Below the pieces are notes generated by a model. It did no database searches and was not told the DNA's origin. It was given only the letters and a program-made list of their open reading frames with translations. From UBA1140 sp964573285 (GTDB lineage Bacteria > Campylobacterota > Campylobacteria > Campylobacterales > Sulfurovaceae), in NCBI GenBank assembly GCA_964573285.1, contig CAZNJD010000059.1, positions 1 to 28,040 of the forward strand: a stretch of DNA of 28,040 bases, read 5' to 3'. The position numbers and the translations under genes are program-made. Shown here piece by piece: positions 7,715 to 15,706 of this stretch. Position 1 is the first letter of the stretch; each line of letters begins with the position of its first letter.

Positions 7715-8494
7715 TTACTCTTTACATATATTCATCTCTTTAGTAATTTTACTATAAAGTTCTTTTAGCCAAGGATGTTTATCATTTTTGATATTAACAC
7801 TCATGTGTCTAAAGTCAACAGGAGATAATATTACTTTAATATTTTGGATACCTACTTTTTGTGCTAGATAATAGAGCTGCTCTATATTATCATCTCCAAT
7901 AGGAATACAACCTATAGTTCTATCACCTCCATGTATCATAATATCTCCACCTAAATTAGTTCGTTTCTCTTTTTTTGCTATCTGTTTATCAAACTTATTT
8001 GGATAATCTATTCTCATAGATAGATGAAATTTACTATTTGGATTTAGATATGATATATGATAAATACCTTCTGGTATCTGTTTATCTCCCTCTTTTAGTT
8101 TAGGGCCTAACCTACCTGAAAATGATGTAAATTTATAATCATGAATATGTTTCCATTTTTTATCTTGTTTCCCCCACACCTCCAATCTCTTTTCATGTTT
8201 AACTCCTATTAGAATTAATTTTTGGGGATAGATTATGAAATTTGTATCTGCTAAATATCTTTTGAGTCTCTGAGTAGAAGTTAGGTTCTCTTCTATTCTT
8301 TTTATAACTGTTATATTTCTCTCTACTATTTTAGGTTTGGGACATTTAGGACACTCAATAGGTGCAATATCTTTCTCTATGAAATATTTTTCATAATATG
8401 GATACCAAATATCTCTACCCAAAAGATAGAAAGCTATAATAGAGATTATTATAAATATAAAAGAGAAGAAAAAACCCAAAATAAATTCTCTCAT
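7715..8494 (-). CDS. Membrane-anchored L,D-transpeptidase (YkuD domain, YafK-like)
   Basis: 259 residues. One N-terminal membrane helix (about residues 4-25) is followed by a charged stalk that contains a CPKC pair (Cys48, Cys51), then a YkuD domain. The domain shows the YafK-type order: LGPKLKEGDKQIPEGIYHI (about 120-137), LNPNSKFHLSMRIDYPN, and the catalytic HGG...GC motif, His188 and Cys196. Enzymes of this family make or trim peptidoglycan cross-links or attach or release proteins at meso-DAP, through a cysteine acyl-enzyme in the periplasm. In Campylobacterota the related Csd6/Pgp2 proteins act as L,D-carboxypeptidases that shape the cell, so the activity (cross-linking or trimming) is open. 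It starts 3 bp after murG ends and is surely in its operon. Confidence 0.88.
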   Translation of the reverse strand: MREFILGFFFSFIFIIISIIAFYLLGRDIWYPYYEKYFIEKDIAPIECPKCPKPKIVERNITVIKRIEENLTSTQRLKRYLADTNFIIYPQKLILIGVKHEKRLEVWGKQDKKWKHIHDYKFTSFSGRLGPKLKEGDKQIPEGIYHISYLNPNSKFHLSMRIDYPNKFDKQIAKKEKRTNLGGDIMIHGGDRTIGCIPIGDDNIEQLYYLAQKVGIQNIKVILSPVDFRHMSVNIKNDKHPWLKELYSKITKEMNICKE

Positions 8495-8497
8495 ATT

Positions 8498-9508
8498 TTA
8501 TTGATAACCTTTTAATAAATTTGCAATTTGTAAAGCACCATCGTTCTCTATTATTTCTTGTAATTTACCACTTCTTTCATAGATATTTTCATCTAATATT
8601 TTTATGATTTTATCAGGATGTATATCATCTTCTCTCATAATCCATGCAATCTTTTGTTCTTCTAAAAATTTTGCATTATAATATTGATGGTCACCTGCTG
8701 CATAAGGATAAGGTATAAACAGAGCAGGACACCCAATAGCCGATAACTCCCAAAGAGTCGAAGCCCCTGCTCTAGCAATAGCAAAATCTGCTTGTGCTAT
8801 ATAATCAGATAATTTATTAGTAAAACCAAATACAGTAGCTTTTATATTTATATCTCTATATAGTTGCTCTACTTCTAATATATTTTTCTCTCCTGCTTGG
8901 TGAATGATTTTTATACCTCTTTCATCTAATCTTCTTGCTAATTTTAGTGCTAATCTATTAATAGCTAATGCTCCTTGTGAGCCACCCAAAAATATAACTG
9001 TTTTTATCTCTTTTCGTACTCTTGATTTCTCAAAAAATTCTTTTTTGATGGGATATGCTTTGATGGGGCTATCTTTTTCATATGATGATATAAAAGCATT
9101 ACAATATGGTTTAAGCAGTTTATTTAGTGAACCAATAGATGCATTTTGCTCATGTATTATTATAGGAATTTTTAGTAATTTACCTGCGATTGAGGTAGGT
9201 GCAGCAGAAAAACCACCTACACAAAATATTACTTTTGCATTAGATTTTTTTAGAATTTTTCTGGCTTCTATAATTGCTTTTATTAACATATATATGGATT
9301 TAATCTTACCTAAAAGTCCTTGATTAACTACACCTTGGGTATCTAAAAAATATGCAGAATTGAACTGTTTATCATTCTCAAACCAATCTCTATCTTGTCC
9401 TTTGGTTGAGCCTATATATATTAGTTTAGAGTCTCTTAGCTCCTCTTTTACAGCTTTGATAATAGCTAAATGTCCACCTGTGCCACCACCTGTCATTATA
9501 ATACTCAT
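8498..9508 (-). CDS. murG: UDP-GlcNAc:undecaprenyl-pyrophosphoryl-MurNAc-pentapeptide transferase
   Basis: 336 residues, slightly shorter than E. coli MurG (355). It adds GlcNAc to lipid I to give lipid II on the cytoplasmic face of the membrane. The glycine-rich loop GGGTGGH (residues 7-13) binds the acceptor side. A second glycine-rich motif, FLGGSQGALAIN, and the UDP-GlcNAc site ARAGASTLWELSAIGCPALF followed by GDHQYYNA are intact. Its ATG overlaps the ftsW stop in an ATGA arrangement (9505-9508), so the two are translationally coupled, and the L,D-transpeptidase gene follows after 3 bp. Confidence 0.97.
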   Translation of the reverse strand: MSIIMTGGGTGGHLAIIKAVKEELRDSKLIYIGSTKGQDRDWFENDKQFNSAYFLDTQGVVNQGLLGKIKSIYMLIKAIIEARKILKKSNAKVIFCVGGFSAAPTSIAGKLLKIPIIIHEQNASIGSLNKLLKPYCNAFISSYEKDSPIKAYPIKKEFFEKSRVRKEIKTVIFLGGSQGALAINRLALKLARRLDERGIKIIHQAGEKNILEVEQLYRDINIKATVFGFTNKLSDYIAQADFAIARAGASTLWELSAIGCPALFIPYPYAAGDHQYYNAKFLEEQKIAWIMREDDIHPDKIIKILDENIYERSGKLQEIIENDGALQIANLLKGYQ

Positions 9509-10635
9509 GTCTCTCTCCTTTTTGGTATAACTTTTTTAGAAATCATCAATATTAGTCCTATACTAATAGATGACGCAACAATTTGTGAACCACCATAACT
9601 TAAAAATGGTACAGCAATCCCTTTAATAGGAGTAATACCAGATATTCCAAAACTATTAATTAGAAATGAGAATGTAATAAGTAGTCCAGCACCTACACAA
9701 AATAGGTAATATGTAGGATTATCTACTCTTGCAGCTATTTTAAATATACGAAATATTATAAATAACATTGTCAAAACAACAACTAAAATAGAGACAAATC
9801 CCAACTCTTCCATCATTCCTGCTAAAACGAAATCGGTATGTACTTCAGATAAAAATCCTAGTTTATATTGACCATTACCTAATCCTTGTCCCCAAAATCC
9901 ACCATGATTAATAGCATCTAATGAGTTACTTATCTGATATGTCTCTAATCTATTTGCAGAATTATCAAATGATAAGAACCACTCTTTAATTCTCTTTAAC
10001 CTATGAGGTTGAGTTATAATCAAAAGGATAAAAGTAATTAAGCCTATACTAGATAACATAAAAAAAAATCTAAAACTACTACCAACAAGAAGAAAAAGAA
10101 CTAATAGTGTTAAAGATATTACAACTGTCTGACCTAAATCTTTTTGAAATACAGCAATTAATAAAACTGAGACAATTAATATAATTAGATAAGGGACAAA
10201 AACCTTTATCTCTTCTTTAATAGGCATATTACCTTTAGGAAGTCTAGTTCTAACCAAACTCCATGAGATAAATGAGATAAATCCTATCTTATAAAATTCG
10301 ACAGGAGTAATAGATATAGAACCAAAATTTATCCATCGTTTAGCTCCACCCACACTCTTAACTAAGTTTTCAGATAAAAGAGGCATAGTCAAAAGTATAA
10401 ATAAAGATACTAGAAATAATACTATACCAATAGGTTTAAACCATAAGTCTGCATCTAACTTAGATATAATAATCATTAATATGATACCAATCACTACAGC
10501 TATGAGTTGACGGATAAAAAAGTGAGTATCGGTGAAGCCATGTTGTATAATAGTATAGGTTGATAAAGTATAGCTCATCAAAAGCCCTATCAACAGGAGT
10601 AGTATAGTTGCACCAAATAGAGGTTTGTCAATCAT
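9505..10635 (-). CDS. ftsW: SEDS-family peptidoglycan glycosyltransferase FtsW
   Basis: 376 residues with about ten hydrophobic segments, typical of SEDS proteins (FtsW/RodA). These polymerise lipid II together with a class B PBP. Visible family features are GGAKRWINFGSISITPVEF, KDLGQTVVI and the C-terminal PFLSYGGSQ motif. I call it FtsW, not RodA, because it overlaps murG and is divergent from ftsI, its usual partner at the septum. The start is the ATG at 10633-10635; no strong ribosome binding site precedes it, only an A-rich stretch with AAAG. The 127-bp gap to ftsI must hold promoters in both directions. Confidence 0.93.
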   Translation of the reverse strand: MIDKPLFGATILLLLIGLLMSYTLSTYTIIQHGFTDTHFFIRQLIAVVIGIILMIIISKLDADLWFKPIGIVLFLVSLFILLTMPLLSENLVKSVGGAKRWINFGSISITPVEFYKIGFISFISWSLVRTRLPKGNMPIKEEIKVFVPYLIILIVSVLLIAVFQKDLGQTVVISLTLLVLFLLVGSSFRFFFMLSSIGLITFILLIITQPHRLKRIKEWFLSFDNSANRLETYQISNSLDAINHGGFWGQGLGNGQYKLGFLSEVHTDFVLAGMMEELGFVSILVVVLTMLFIIFRIFKIAARVDNPTYYLFCVGAGLLITFSFLINSFGISGITPIKGIAVPFLSYGGSQIVASSISIGLILMISKKVIPKRRET

Positions 10636-10762
10636 CTTTTATTTCTTTTTTATATTAGTTTGTGATATTTTATCCAAAATTTTTAAAAAAAATAGTAAAA
10701 TATTATTATTATACAATAGATAAATTATAAATTAAAATAATATTTAATAAATTAGGTAAAGT
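10636..10762. promoter_or_regulatory. Divergent ftsW / ftsI intergenic region
   Basis: 127 bp, almost only A and T, between the starts of ftsW and ftsI. A -10-like TATACAAT occurs about 50 bp before the ftsI start (near 10710), and AGGTAAA forms the ftsI ribosome binding site. Both halves of the septal synthase would be driven from here. No clear dyad operator was seen. Confidence 0.45.
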
Positions 10763-12676
10763 ATGGCAGAAGAGTATATAGAAAATAAAATAATACAATA
10801 TAGAAGCATTATCCTTTTAGGTATGTTTTTGATTATCTCGTTTCTTTTAATGGTTTTTCTTATTACCGTTATAGTTACTATTAATAGTGATAGAGATACA
10901 GGTAATAAATTTTCTACTATTAGAAATAGAGCAATTCGAGGTTCTATAATATCAGCTGATGGATATTTAGTAAGTTATAGTCAAAAACTTTTTCGAGCAG
11001 AGGTTAATACTCGTAGTATAGATCCAAAGAAAAAAGACCTATTTATAAATCTTTTTAGCATATATAGTGGTATTTCCAGATATAAGATAAAACAAAAGTT
11101 TTTTAATCATAATGGTAAATCTATCAAAGGACGGATTGTTCTAAGTAAGAATATTGATGTACGCTTAGCAAGTGACCTTAAAGCATTAAGTAACAAGATG
11201 AATAAAATGAAAGTTTTTCGACCTCTAAACCCAAATAAGCCTCATCTAATTTTAGGATTGGATATTATAGCAGATAATGAGAGTCGATATTTCCCTCATC
11301 ATAAGTTATTAACTCCAACTGTAGGATATATGCAGGTAAGAGAGCATAATGGATATAAATCACCTATATCTATAAAAGGGTTAGAGAGAGAATATGACTC
11401 ATATTTATCACCAGGTCAAGATGGTTTAATTAAAGGTAAAAGAGATATTTTAGGTACAGTTCTTTTGAATGGAGATAGTAAAATAGTTAAGCGAATTGAT
11501 GGTATGAGTCTGCATCTTAATATAGCCTTGGATTTTCAAAGGAGTGTGGAAAAAGTATTAGATAAGATGAAACGACAAATTGGAGCAGAAGAGATAATGG
11601 TAGCTGTAATGAATTCACAAACAGGACAACTACTATCTCTCGCAAGTTCTGAACGATTTGACCCAGAGAGAATTCATCAACGAGATGTGAAGTCATTAAA
11701 CCCAAATTTTACAGAGTATTTATATGAACCAGGGTCTGTTATTAAGCCATTGACCTTATCTATAGCACTTGATAATAATATAGTTGATTTATCTGAAAAA
11801 ATTAAAATTGGCGGAACTCATAGAGTTAATAATAAATATACTATTACAGATGATAGCTATTTCAAAACACTAACACCTAGAGGAATTATCATTCACTCTT
11901 CTAATATTGGTATATCCAAAATAGCTTGGAGACTATCAGGCAAAGAGTTATATGATGGATTTCGTGCATTTGGATTGGCTCAAAAGAGTGGAACTGACCT
12001 ATCCAAAGAGCTTGAAGGCAAAATCAAAGCCCCATATCGCTTAGATTATCCAACCTATAGTGCCAATAGTGCATATGGATATGGTATGTTTGTTAATTTT
12101 ATGCAATTGATTAAGGCTTATAGTGCATTTAATAATGACGGTATAGCTGTAACTCCCAAAATAGTCGATTATTTATCTGATAATCACTATAAAAGATATG
12201 AAGTAAATCATGAAGTTCCATCTCTTAAGGCATGTTCAGCTAATACAGCTCATGCCGTACATAATATTTTGGTCTCTGTAGTAGAAAAAGGAACAGGAAC
12301 AGCTGCTCAATATGATGGATTGGAAGTAGGAGGTAAAACAGGTACAGCACATACTACCTACAAAGGTAAATATGTTGATAAATATCATAGTAGTTTCTAT
12401 GGATTTGTTAATGATAAGTTTGGACATAAATATACAATTGGAGTAGTAGCTATCAAACCCAAAAAGGTATATTTTGCTTCTCAAACTTCTGCACCTACAT
12501 TTTATAAAGTTGTAAAAGAGATGGTTAATTTCAATTATCTACAACCTGATGAACTTCAAGCTAAGATAGATTATAAAAGAAGGATAAAAATGCGTAAACG
12601 AAAAAGAGCATTATATATAAGAAAGATAAAAGCCTATAATAATAGATATCGTGAAAATAATGATAGTAATGAATAA
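10763..12676 (+). CDS. ftsI: Septal peptidoglycan D,D-transpeptidase (PBP3, class B PBP)
   Basis: 637 residues. A short cytoplasmic tail is followed by a single membrane helix (about residues 15-40), a pedestal domain (RGSIISADGYLVSYSQ) and a transpeptidase domain with Ser325-x-x-Lys328 (SVIK), Ser379-Ser-Asn381 and Lys525-Thr-Gly527. It cross-links septal peptidoglycan as partner of FtsW. The segment after the KTG motif ends in a strongly basic tail (KRRIKMRKRKRALYIRKIK, about residues 605-623), a C-terminal extension that is more basic than usual and must lie in the periplasm. It is divergent from ftsW-murG. A class B PBP for elongation (PBP2) is the alternative, made less likely by the position. 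Confidence 0.93.
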   Translation: MAEEYIENKIIQYRSIILLGMFLIISFLLMVFLITVIVTINSDRDTGNKFSTIRNRAIRGSIISADGYLVSYSQKLFRAEVNTRSIDPKKKDLFINLFSIYSGISRYKIKQKFFNHNGKSIKGRIVLSKNIDVRLASDLKALSNKMNKMKVFRPLNPNKPHLILGLDIIADNESRYFPHHKLLTPTVGYMQVREHNGYKSPISIKGLEREYDSYLSPGQDGLIKGKRDILGTVLLNGDSKIVKRIDGMSLHLNIALDFQRSVEKVLDKMKRQIGAEEIMVAVMNSQTGQLLSLASSERFDPERIHQRDVKSLNPNFTEYLYEPGSVIKPLTLSIALDNNIVDLSEKIKIGGTHRVNNKYTITDDSYFKTLTPRGIIIHSSNIGISKIAWRLSGKELYDGFRAFGLAQKSGTDLSKELEGKIKAPYRLDYPTYSANSAYGYGMFVNFMQLIKAYSAFNNDGIAVTPKIVDYLSDNHYKRYEVNHEVPSLKACSANTAHAVHNILVSVVEKGTGTAAQYDGLEVGGKTGTAHTTYKGKYVDKYHSSFYGFVNDKFGHKYTIGVVAIKPKKVYFASQTSAPTFYKVVKEMVNFNYLQPDELQAKIDYKRRIKMRKRKRALYIRKIKAYNNRYRENNDSNE

Positions 12677-12716
12677 TATTATGCTATTATTTTAAAAATT
12701 TAGGAGAAATAAAAAT

Positions 12717-13271
12717 ATGTTAAAAAAAATATTGGTAATAGGAGTCTTTTTGGGACTATTAAACGGATGTGTAGGTGTTGACCCACAAGGTAGAGGATAC
12801 TCAATTGCTATTCCTTTAAATGTAATTAACTCTACGATAGCGAGTAATTTTCCTGTAAATGAGAAGCTTAAATATGGAATAGTTAGTGGTAATTTAAATA
12901 TTTCCAATCCAAATATCTTGGGTAAACAAGGTAGTAATAAGTTAGGTGTTGGTACTTCATTTAAATTTACAAATTTTCTTATTCCCAATGGTATATCTGG
13001 AACTATTAATTTAGCTTCTGGAATTAGATATAATGCCAATAATAGAAATCTATATCTCAAAAATCCAATGGTAAATAGTATTAAATTTCAAAATCAATCA
13101 TTAATTTCTAAACTACCGAATGGTATTCAAAATGCTATAGGTATGTTAATTTCAGAGACTATTGCGAAAAAGCCTATATATAATCTTCAAAAATCAACAG
13201 GAGTTGCTACTAATTTTGTTAGAGGTATTGATGTTCGTAATGGACAAGTATTTGTAACTTTTGGATTATAA
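12717..13271 (+). CDS. DUF1439 (YceB-like) lipoprotein
   Basis: 184 residues. A signal segment (KKILVIGVFLGLLNGC) ends in a lipobox with Cys18, so it is probably an outer- or inner-membrane lipoprotein. The rest fits DUF1439/YceB, a family related to the tubular lipid-binding (TULIP-like) proteins: IPLNVINSTIASNFPVNEK, a middle of alternating hydrophobic strands rich in Asn and Gly, and a C-terminal repeat of short strands ending in VRGIDVRNGQVFVTFGL. Function is unknown in the family; a lipid-binding role has been suggested by fold. It lies 40 bp after ftsI and 3 bp before dgkA, so it may be in the same operon. The start ATG has AGGAG 9 bp upstream. Confidence 0.8.
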   Translation: MLKKILVIGVFLGLLNGCVGVDPQGRGYSIAIPLNVINSTIASNFPVNEKLKYGIVSGNLNISNPNILGKQGSNKLGVGTSFKFTNFLIPNGISGTINLASGIRYNANNRNLYLKNPMVNSIKFQNQSLISKLPNGIQNAIGMLISETIAKKPIYNLQKSTGVATNFVRGIDVRNGQVFVTFGL

Positions 13272-13274
13272 GCA

Positions 13275-13643
13275 GTGGCGATAAATAACAAACCTAAATA
13301 TAGTATATTTAATAATAGTAGATATGCTATAGAGGGATTAATCTATGCGATTAAAACTGAGACCTCTTTTAAAATAGAGCTGTTTATAGCAGTTTTATTT
13401 TTTCTTATTATCTATTTTCTACCATTTGAGTTAGTCTATAAATTGATATTAATTGTGACCTTTGTAATAATTTTAATAGTGGAACTACTCAACTCTGCTA
13501 TTGAAAATGTGGTAGATTTAGTGACTAAGGAGATACATCCACTAGCCAAATCAGCCAAAGATATTGGAGCTACAGCTGTACTTTTTGCTATTTTGCTACA
13601 TCTACTCTGTTGGGCTATTATATTATCTAAACTTATCTTTTGA
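13275..13643 (+). CDS. dgkA: Diacylglycerol kinase
   Basis: 122 residues, the usual size of the small trimeric integral-membrane enzyme. It phosphorylates diacylglycerol (or undecaprenol in some bacteria) with ATP, returning lipid to phospholipid or carrier pools. Three hydrophobic segments lie at about 35-50, 55-72 and 100-120. The signature ELLNSAIENVVDLVT (Glu70, Asn73, Glu77) and AKSAKDIGATAVLF (Lys95, Asp96) are intact. The start is GTG at 13275-13277, 3 bp after the previous stop, and lacks a strong ribosome binding site, so it probably depends on translation of the lipoprotein gene. Confidence 0.95.
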   Translation: MAINNKPKYSIFNNSRYAIEGLIYAIKTETSFKIELFIAVLFFLIIYFLPFELVYKLILIVTFVIILIVELLNSAIENVVDLVTKEIHPLAKSAKDIGATAVLFAILLHLLCWAIILSKLIF

Positions 13644-13648
13644 CACTC

Positions 13649-13671
13649 TAAGATAGAATAAATCTATCTTA
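13649..13671 (+). terminator. Rho-independent terminator of the ftsI-lipoprotein-dgkA operon
   Basis: A 9-bp perfect stem TAAGATAGA/TCTATCTTA with a 5-nt ATAAA loop starts 5 bp after the dgkA stop and is followed by CTTTTTC. Its 3' arm overlaps the last codons of the convergent DHH gene. On the minus strand no T run follows, so it should work mainly for dgkA. Confidence 0.8.
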
Positions 13672-14701
13672 CTTTTTCATCAATATAGTTTTGAACAAAT
13701 CTTTTTATATCGCTATAAATAAAAGAGTCTTTGTACTCTTTTATTTTTCCACCACTAGCATTTGGGTGTCCTCCACCATTTCCTATCTCTTCTGCCATTT
13801 TGGATACATCTAATTTATTGTTACTTCGTAGTGAAAAGTTTCCTCTATAGTTTATATCCATATAGAAGTCATAATCAGGGTTTTCTATTAAAAAAGTATT
13901 ACCTAATATAGAGGTATTTCCTAAGTTGTATCCTAATAATCCTTTATATCCTTTATAATCAATGGTAAGTCTTTGTTTATCATTAGAGAGTAGTTGTGAT
14001 ACAAATAGAGCTACTAAATTATCTTTTGTATTATCCTCTTGTTGTTTAAAAAACTCTTTTTTTAGTTGATGTAGATTATTGTCTAAAGCTATATGAGCAT
14101 TCTCTTTTTTTAGATACTCTCTTGCTGATTGAATTAAAAATAATTTCAGACTTCTATCCTCTGTAGGAAAGAGAGTACGGTTTATCTCTCTAGCACCAAT
14201 TATCATTCCTAATCCTACTTTACCAAACTCAAATAGTTTATCATCATCTATCCATATATCTATAGCATTAATAGCTTGAACTATTGAAGCATATTTATTC
14301 TCTTTATCAAAATTGTAATGTTTTTGTAACCAATTATAAGTAATTTTAGTTGCTGATTTAGTAGTATCTAACATATACCATATAAATTGATTTGCTGTTT
14401 TTTCACCTGAACCATGATGGTCTAGTAGTTGAATTTTTGCTCCAACCTCTATTGCTGATTTCTCTAGCCAATTGGCTTCTTTGGTTGTTAAGTTTAAATC
14501 TGTTACTAAAATAATATTCTCAGTATCATTTGAATTAATAAACTTGTGTCGTTTGATAGCAGTGATAATCTCTTCTAATCTAGCTTTAACTTCTGGTCCA
14601 TAGTTTGCATTATAGCACTCTATTTTGTCAAAACAGTTTGTTGTTAGGTATTGACAGCCATAGCCATCTAGGTCAATATGTGATAGGTGGTAAATATTCA
14701 T
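13664..14701 (-). CDS. DHH/DHHA1-family phosphoesterase
   Basis: 345 residues. The N-terminal DHH domain shows HIDLDGYGC (His8, Asp10, Asp12), Asp68 in VTDLN and the Asp94-His95-His96 motif in LLDHHGSGE, which together hold two Mn2+ ions. The C-terminal DHHA1 domain has GNGGGHPNASGG (about residues 307-318), which binds substrate. Relatives (NrnA, NrnB, GdpP-type cores, RecJ) cleave short oligoribonucleotides, pAp or cyclic dinucleotides; size and motif order fit the NrnB/NrnA-like soluble enzymes, not RecJ. Its ATG overlaps the stop of the Rrf2 regulator by 1 bp (TAATG), so both are made from one message, an uncommon pair that suggests redox- or iron-dependent control of RNA turnover. Confidence 0.85.
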   Translation of the reverse strand: MNIYHLSHIDLDGYGCQYLTTNCFDKIECYNANYGPEVKARLEEIITAIKRHKFINSNDTENIILVTDLNLTTKEANWLEKSAIEVGAKIQLLDHHGSGEKTANQFIWYMLDTTKSATKITYNWLQKHYNFDKENKYASIVQAINAIDIWIDDDKLFEFGKVGLGMIIGAREINRTLFPTEDRSLKLFLIQSAREYLKKENAHIALDNNLHQLKKEFFKQQEDNTKDNLVALFVSQLLSNDKQRLTIDYKGYKGLLGYNLGNTSILGNTFLIENPDYDFYMDINYRGNFSLRSNNKLDVSKMAEEIGNGGGHPNASGGKIKEYKDSFIYSDIKRFVQNYIDEKVR

Positions 14702-15102
14702 TATTTTAAAATATCCTCAAGAGTAAGTTCTCGTAGGAATGTATCTATTTTATATTGAAAGTTAGCTAAAAATGGAGATATATTACATGTTCCTATAGCT
14801 CCATTGGGGCAGGTATTAGTATATTGATTACAATCAAATATAGCGGGTGCTTTACCCTCTGCTGCTAAAATAATCTCCGATATAGTAACTTCATTTGCTT
14901 TTCTTGCCATAATAAATCCACCATGAGCCCCTTTCTTTGATTCTAATATACCTTTTTTGGCTAGAGTTTGTAATATTTTGGCTAAAAAACTCTTTGGAAT
15001 ATTGAGCTGGATTGCTAGTTGTTCTGCACCTTGTGGTTTGGTGGATGCTTGTATAATATCAAGTGATAGTAGAGCATATTCACTCGCTCGTGTTAATAAC
15101 AT
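14701..15102 (-). CDS. Rrf2-family transcriptional regulator, probably with an iron-sulfur cluster
   Basis: 133 residues with a winged-helix DNA-binding N-terminus (LTRASEYALLSLDII, IPKSFLAKILQTLAKKGILESKKGAHGGF) as in IscR, NsrR and CymR. Three cysteines, Cys91, Cys98 and Cys106, follow in DCNQYTNTCPNG...CNISP, spaced C-x6-C-x7-C. This fits a cluster-binding sensor; IscR has C-x5-C-x5-C. It could sense iron-sulfur status, NO or oxygen, which cannot be decided here. It is divergent from rpsO and translationally coupled to the DHH gene. A 10-bp dyad at 15144-15167 in front of it is a candidate autoregulatory site. Confidence 0.9.
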   Translation of the reverse strand: MLLTRASEYALLSLDIIQASTKPQGAEQLAIQLNIPKSFLAKILQTLAKKGILESKKGAHGGFIMARKANEVTISEIILAAEGKAPAIFDCNQYTNTCPNGAIGTCNISPFLANFQYKIDTFLRELTLEDILK

Positions 15103-15143
15103 AATTTTTTATTCCTTTATAAATAATATTTAATCCTTTTCTT

Positions 15144-15167
15144 AATTAAGAGTATTTTACTCTAATT
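15144..15167. promoter_or_regulatory. Dyad between the Rrf2 gene and rpsO, candidate operator
   Basis: AATTAAGAGTA, TTT, TACTCTAATT: the arms are perfect inverted repeats of 10 bp, apart from one extra A in the left arm. It lies 41 bp before the Rrf2 start and about 40 bp upstream of the likely rpsO -10 box. Being in front of a dimeric winged-helix regulator, it is a reasonable autoregulation site; it does not match the IscR or NsrR consensus that I know. Confidence 0.45.
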
Positions 15168-15206
15168 CATATTAAGTTTAGGTTTTATCTATATTTAAAT
15201 AAATAG

Positions 15207-15215
15207 TGCTAAAAT
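15207..15215 (+). promoter_or_regulatory. Probable extended -10 promoter of rpsO
   Basis: TGCTAAAAT is an extended -10 element 56 bp before the rpsO ATG, with no clear -35 box, as usual in Campylobacterota. The bases after it (AATACGAC) are the same as after the grpE -10 box at 15730-15735. Confidence 0.55.
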
Positions 15216-15270
15216 ACGACTCCAATTTCATATCTATATGAAAAATTAAATTACCAATCAGGAGGTCATT

Positions 15271-15540
15271 ATGGCTTTAGATAAGGCGAAAAAAGAAGAA
15301 ATAATCGCTAGATATTCAAGAGGTGAGAATGATACAGGTTCTACGGAAGTTCAAGTTGCATTAATTACAGAGAGAATTAAATACTTAACAGAACATCTTA
15401 AAATTAATAAAAAAGACCACTCTTCAAGACTTGGACTACTCAAATTAGTTGGTCAAAGAAGAAGACTTATGAGATACCTTAAAAAAACAGACCTTGCAAG
15501 ATTTAACACAATTAAAGCTGAACTTGGAATTAGAAACTAA
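15271..15540 (+). CDS. rpsO: 30S ribosomal protein S15
   Basis: 89 residues, the standard length, complete from ALDKAKKEEIIARY to ELGIRN. S15 binds 16S rRNA early in assembly of the small-subunit platform; the conserved GSTEVQVALITERI, LTEHLKINKKDHSSRLGLL and VGQRRRLMRYLKK segments that contact rRNA are intact. A very strong AGGAGGT lies just before the ATG. The gene stands alone between a divergent promoter region and its own terminator. Confidence 0.99.
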   Translation: MALDKAKKEEIIARYSRGENDTGSTEVQVALITERIKYLTEHLKINKKDHSSRLGLLKLVGQRRRLMRYLKKTDLARFNTIKAELGIRN

Positions 15541-15555
15541 GTTTTTATATTTTAA

Positions 15556-15580
15556 AATACAAGAGGATTTCTCTTGTATT
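15556..15580 (+). terminator. rpsO terminator
   Basis: A perfect 10-bp stem AATACAAGAG/CTCTTGTATT with a 5-nt GATTT loop begins 16 bp after the rpsO stop. The tail is CTTCCCCCCTCTC, pyrimidine-rich and not a pure T run. Confidence 0.75.
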
Positions 15581-15657
15581 CTTCCCCCCTCTCATTATAA
15601 TCTAATTTATAGTTATAAAAATCATATAAAAGATATAGTTATACCTATTAAATAAAC

Positions 15658-15676
15658 TTTAGTCTATGTGACTAAA
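15658..15676. promoter_or_regulatory. Dyad upstream of the grpE promoter, candidate operator
   Basis: TTTAGTC, TATGT, GACTAAA: a perfect 7-bp inverted repeat with a 5-nt spacer, ending 30 bp before the -35 box of the grpE promoter. It is not a CIRCE element (TTAGCACTC-N9-GAGTGCTAA) and I do not recognise its regulator. Confidence 0.4.
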
Positions 15677-15706
15677 CTTATATTAATCAAAAAACTTAGA
15701 TAAACC

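Noticed and set aside
8904..9323. 139-residue open frame on the plus strand
   Set aside because: It is wholly antisense to murG, whose motifs are intact, and its translation has no recognisable features.
12692..13060. 122-residue open frame on the minus strand
   Set aside because: Antisense to the DUF1439 lipoprotein gene, which has a ribosome binding site and a lipobox.
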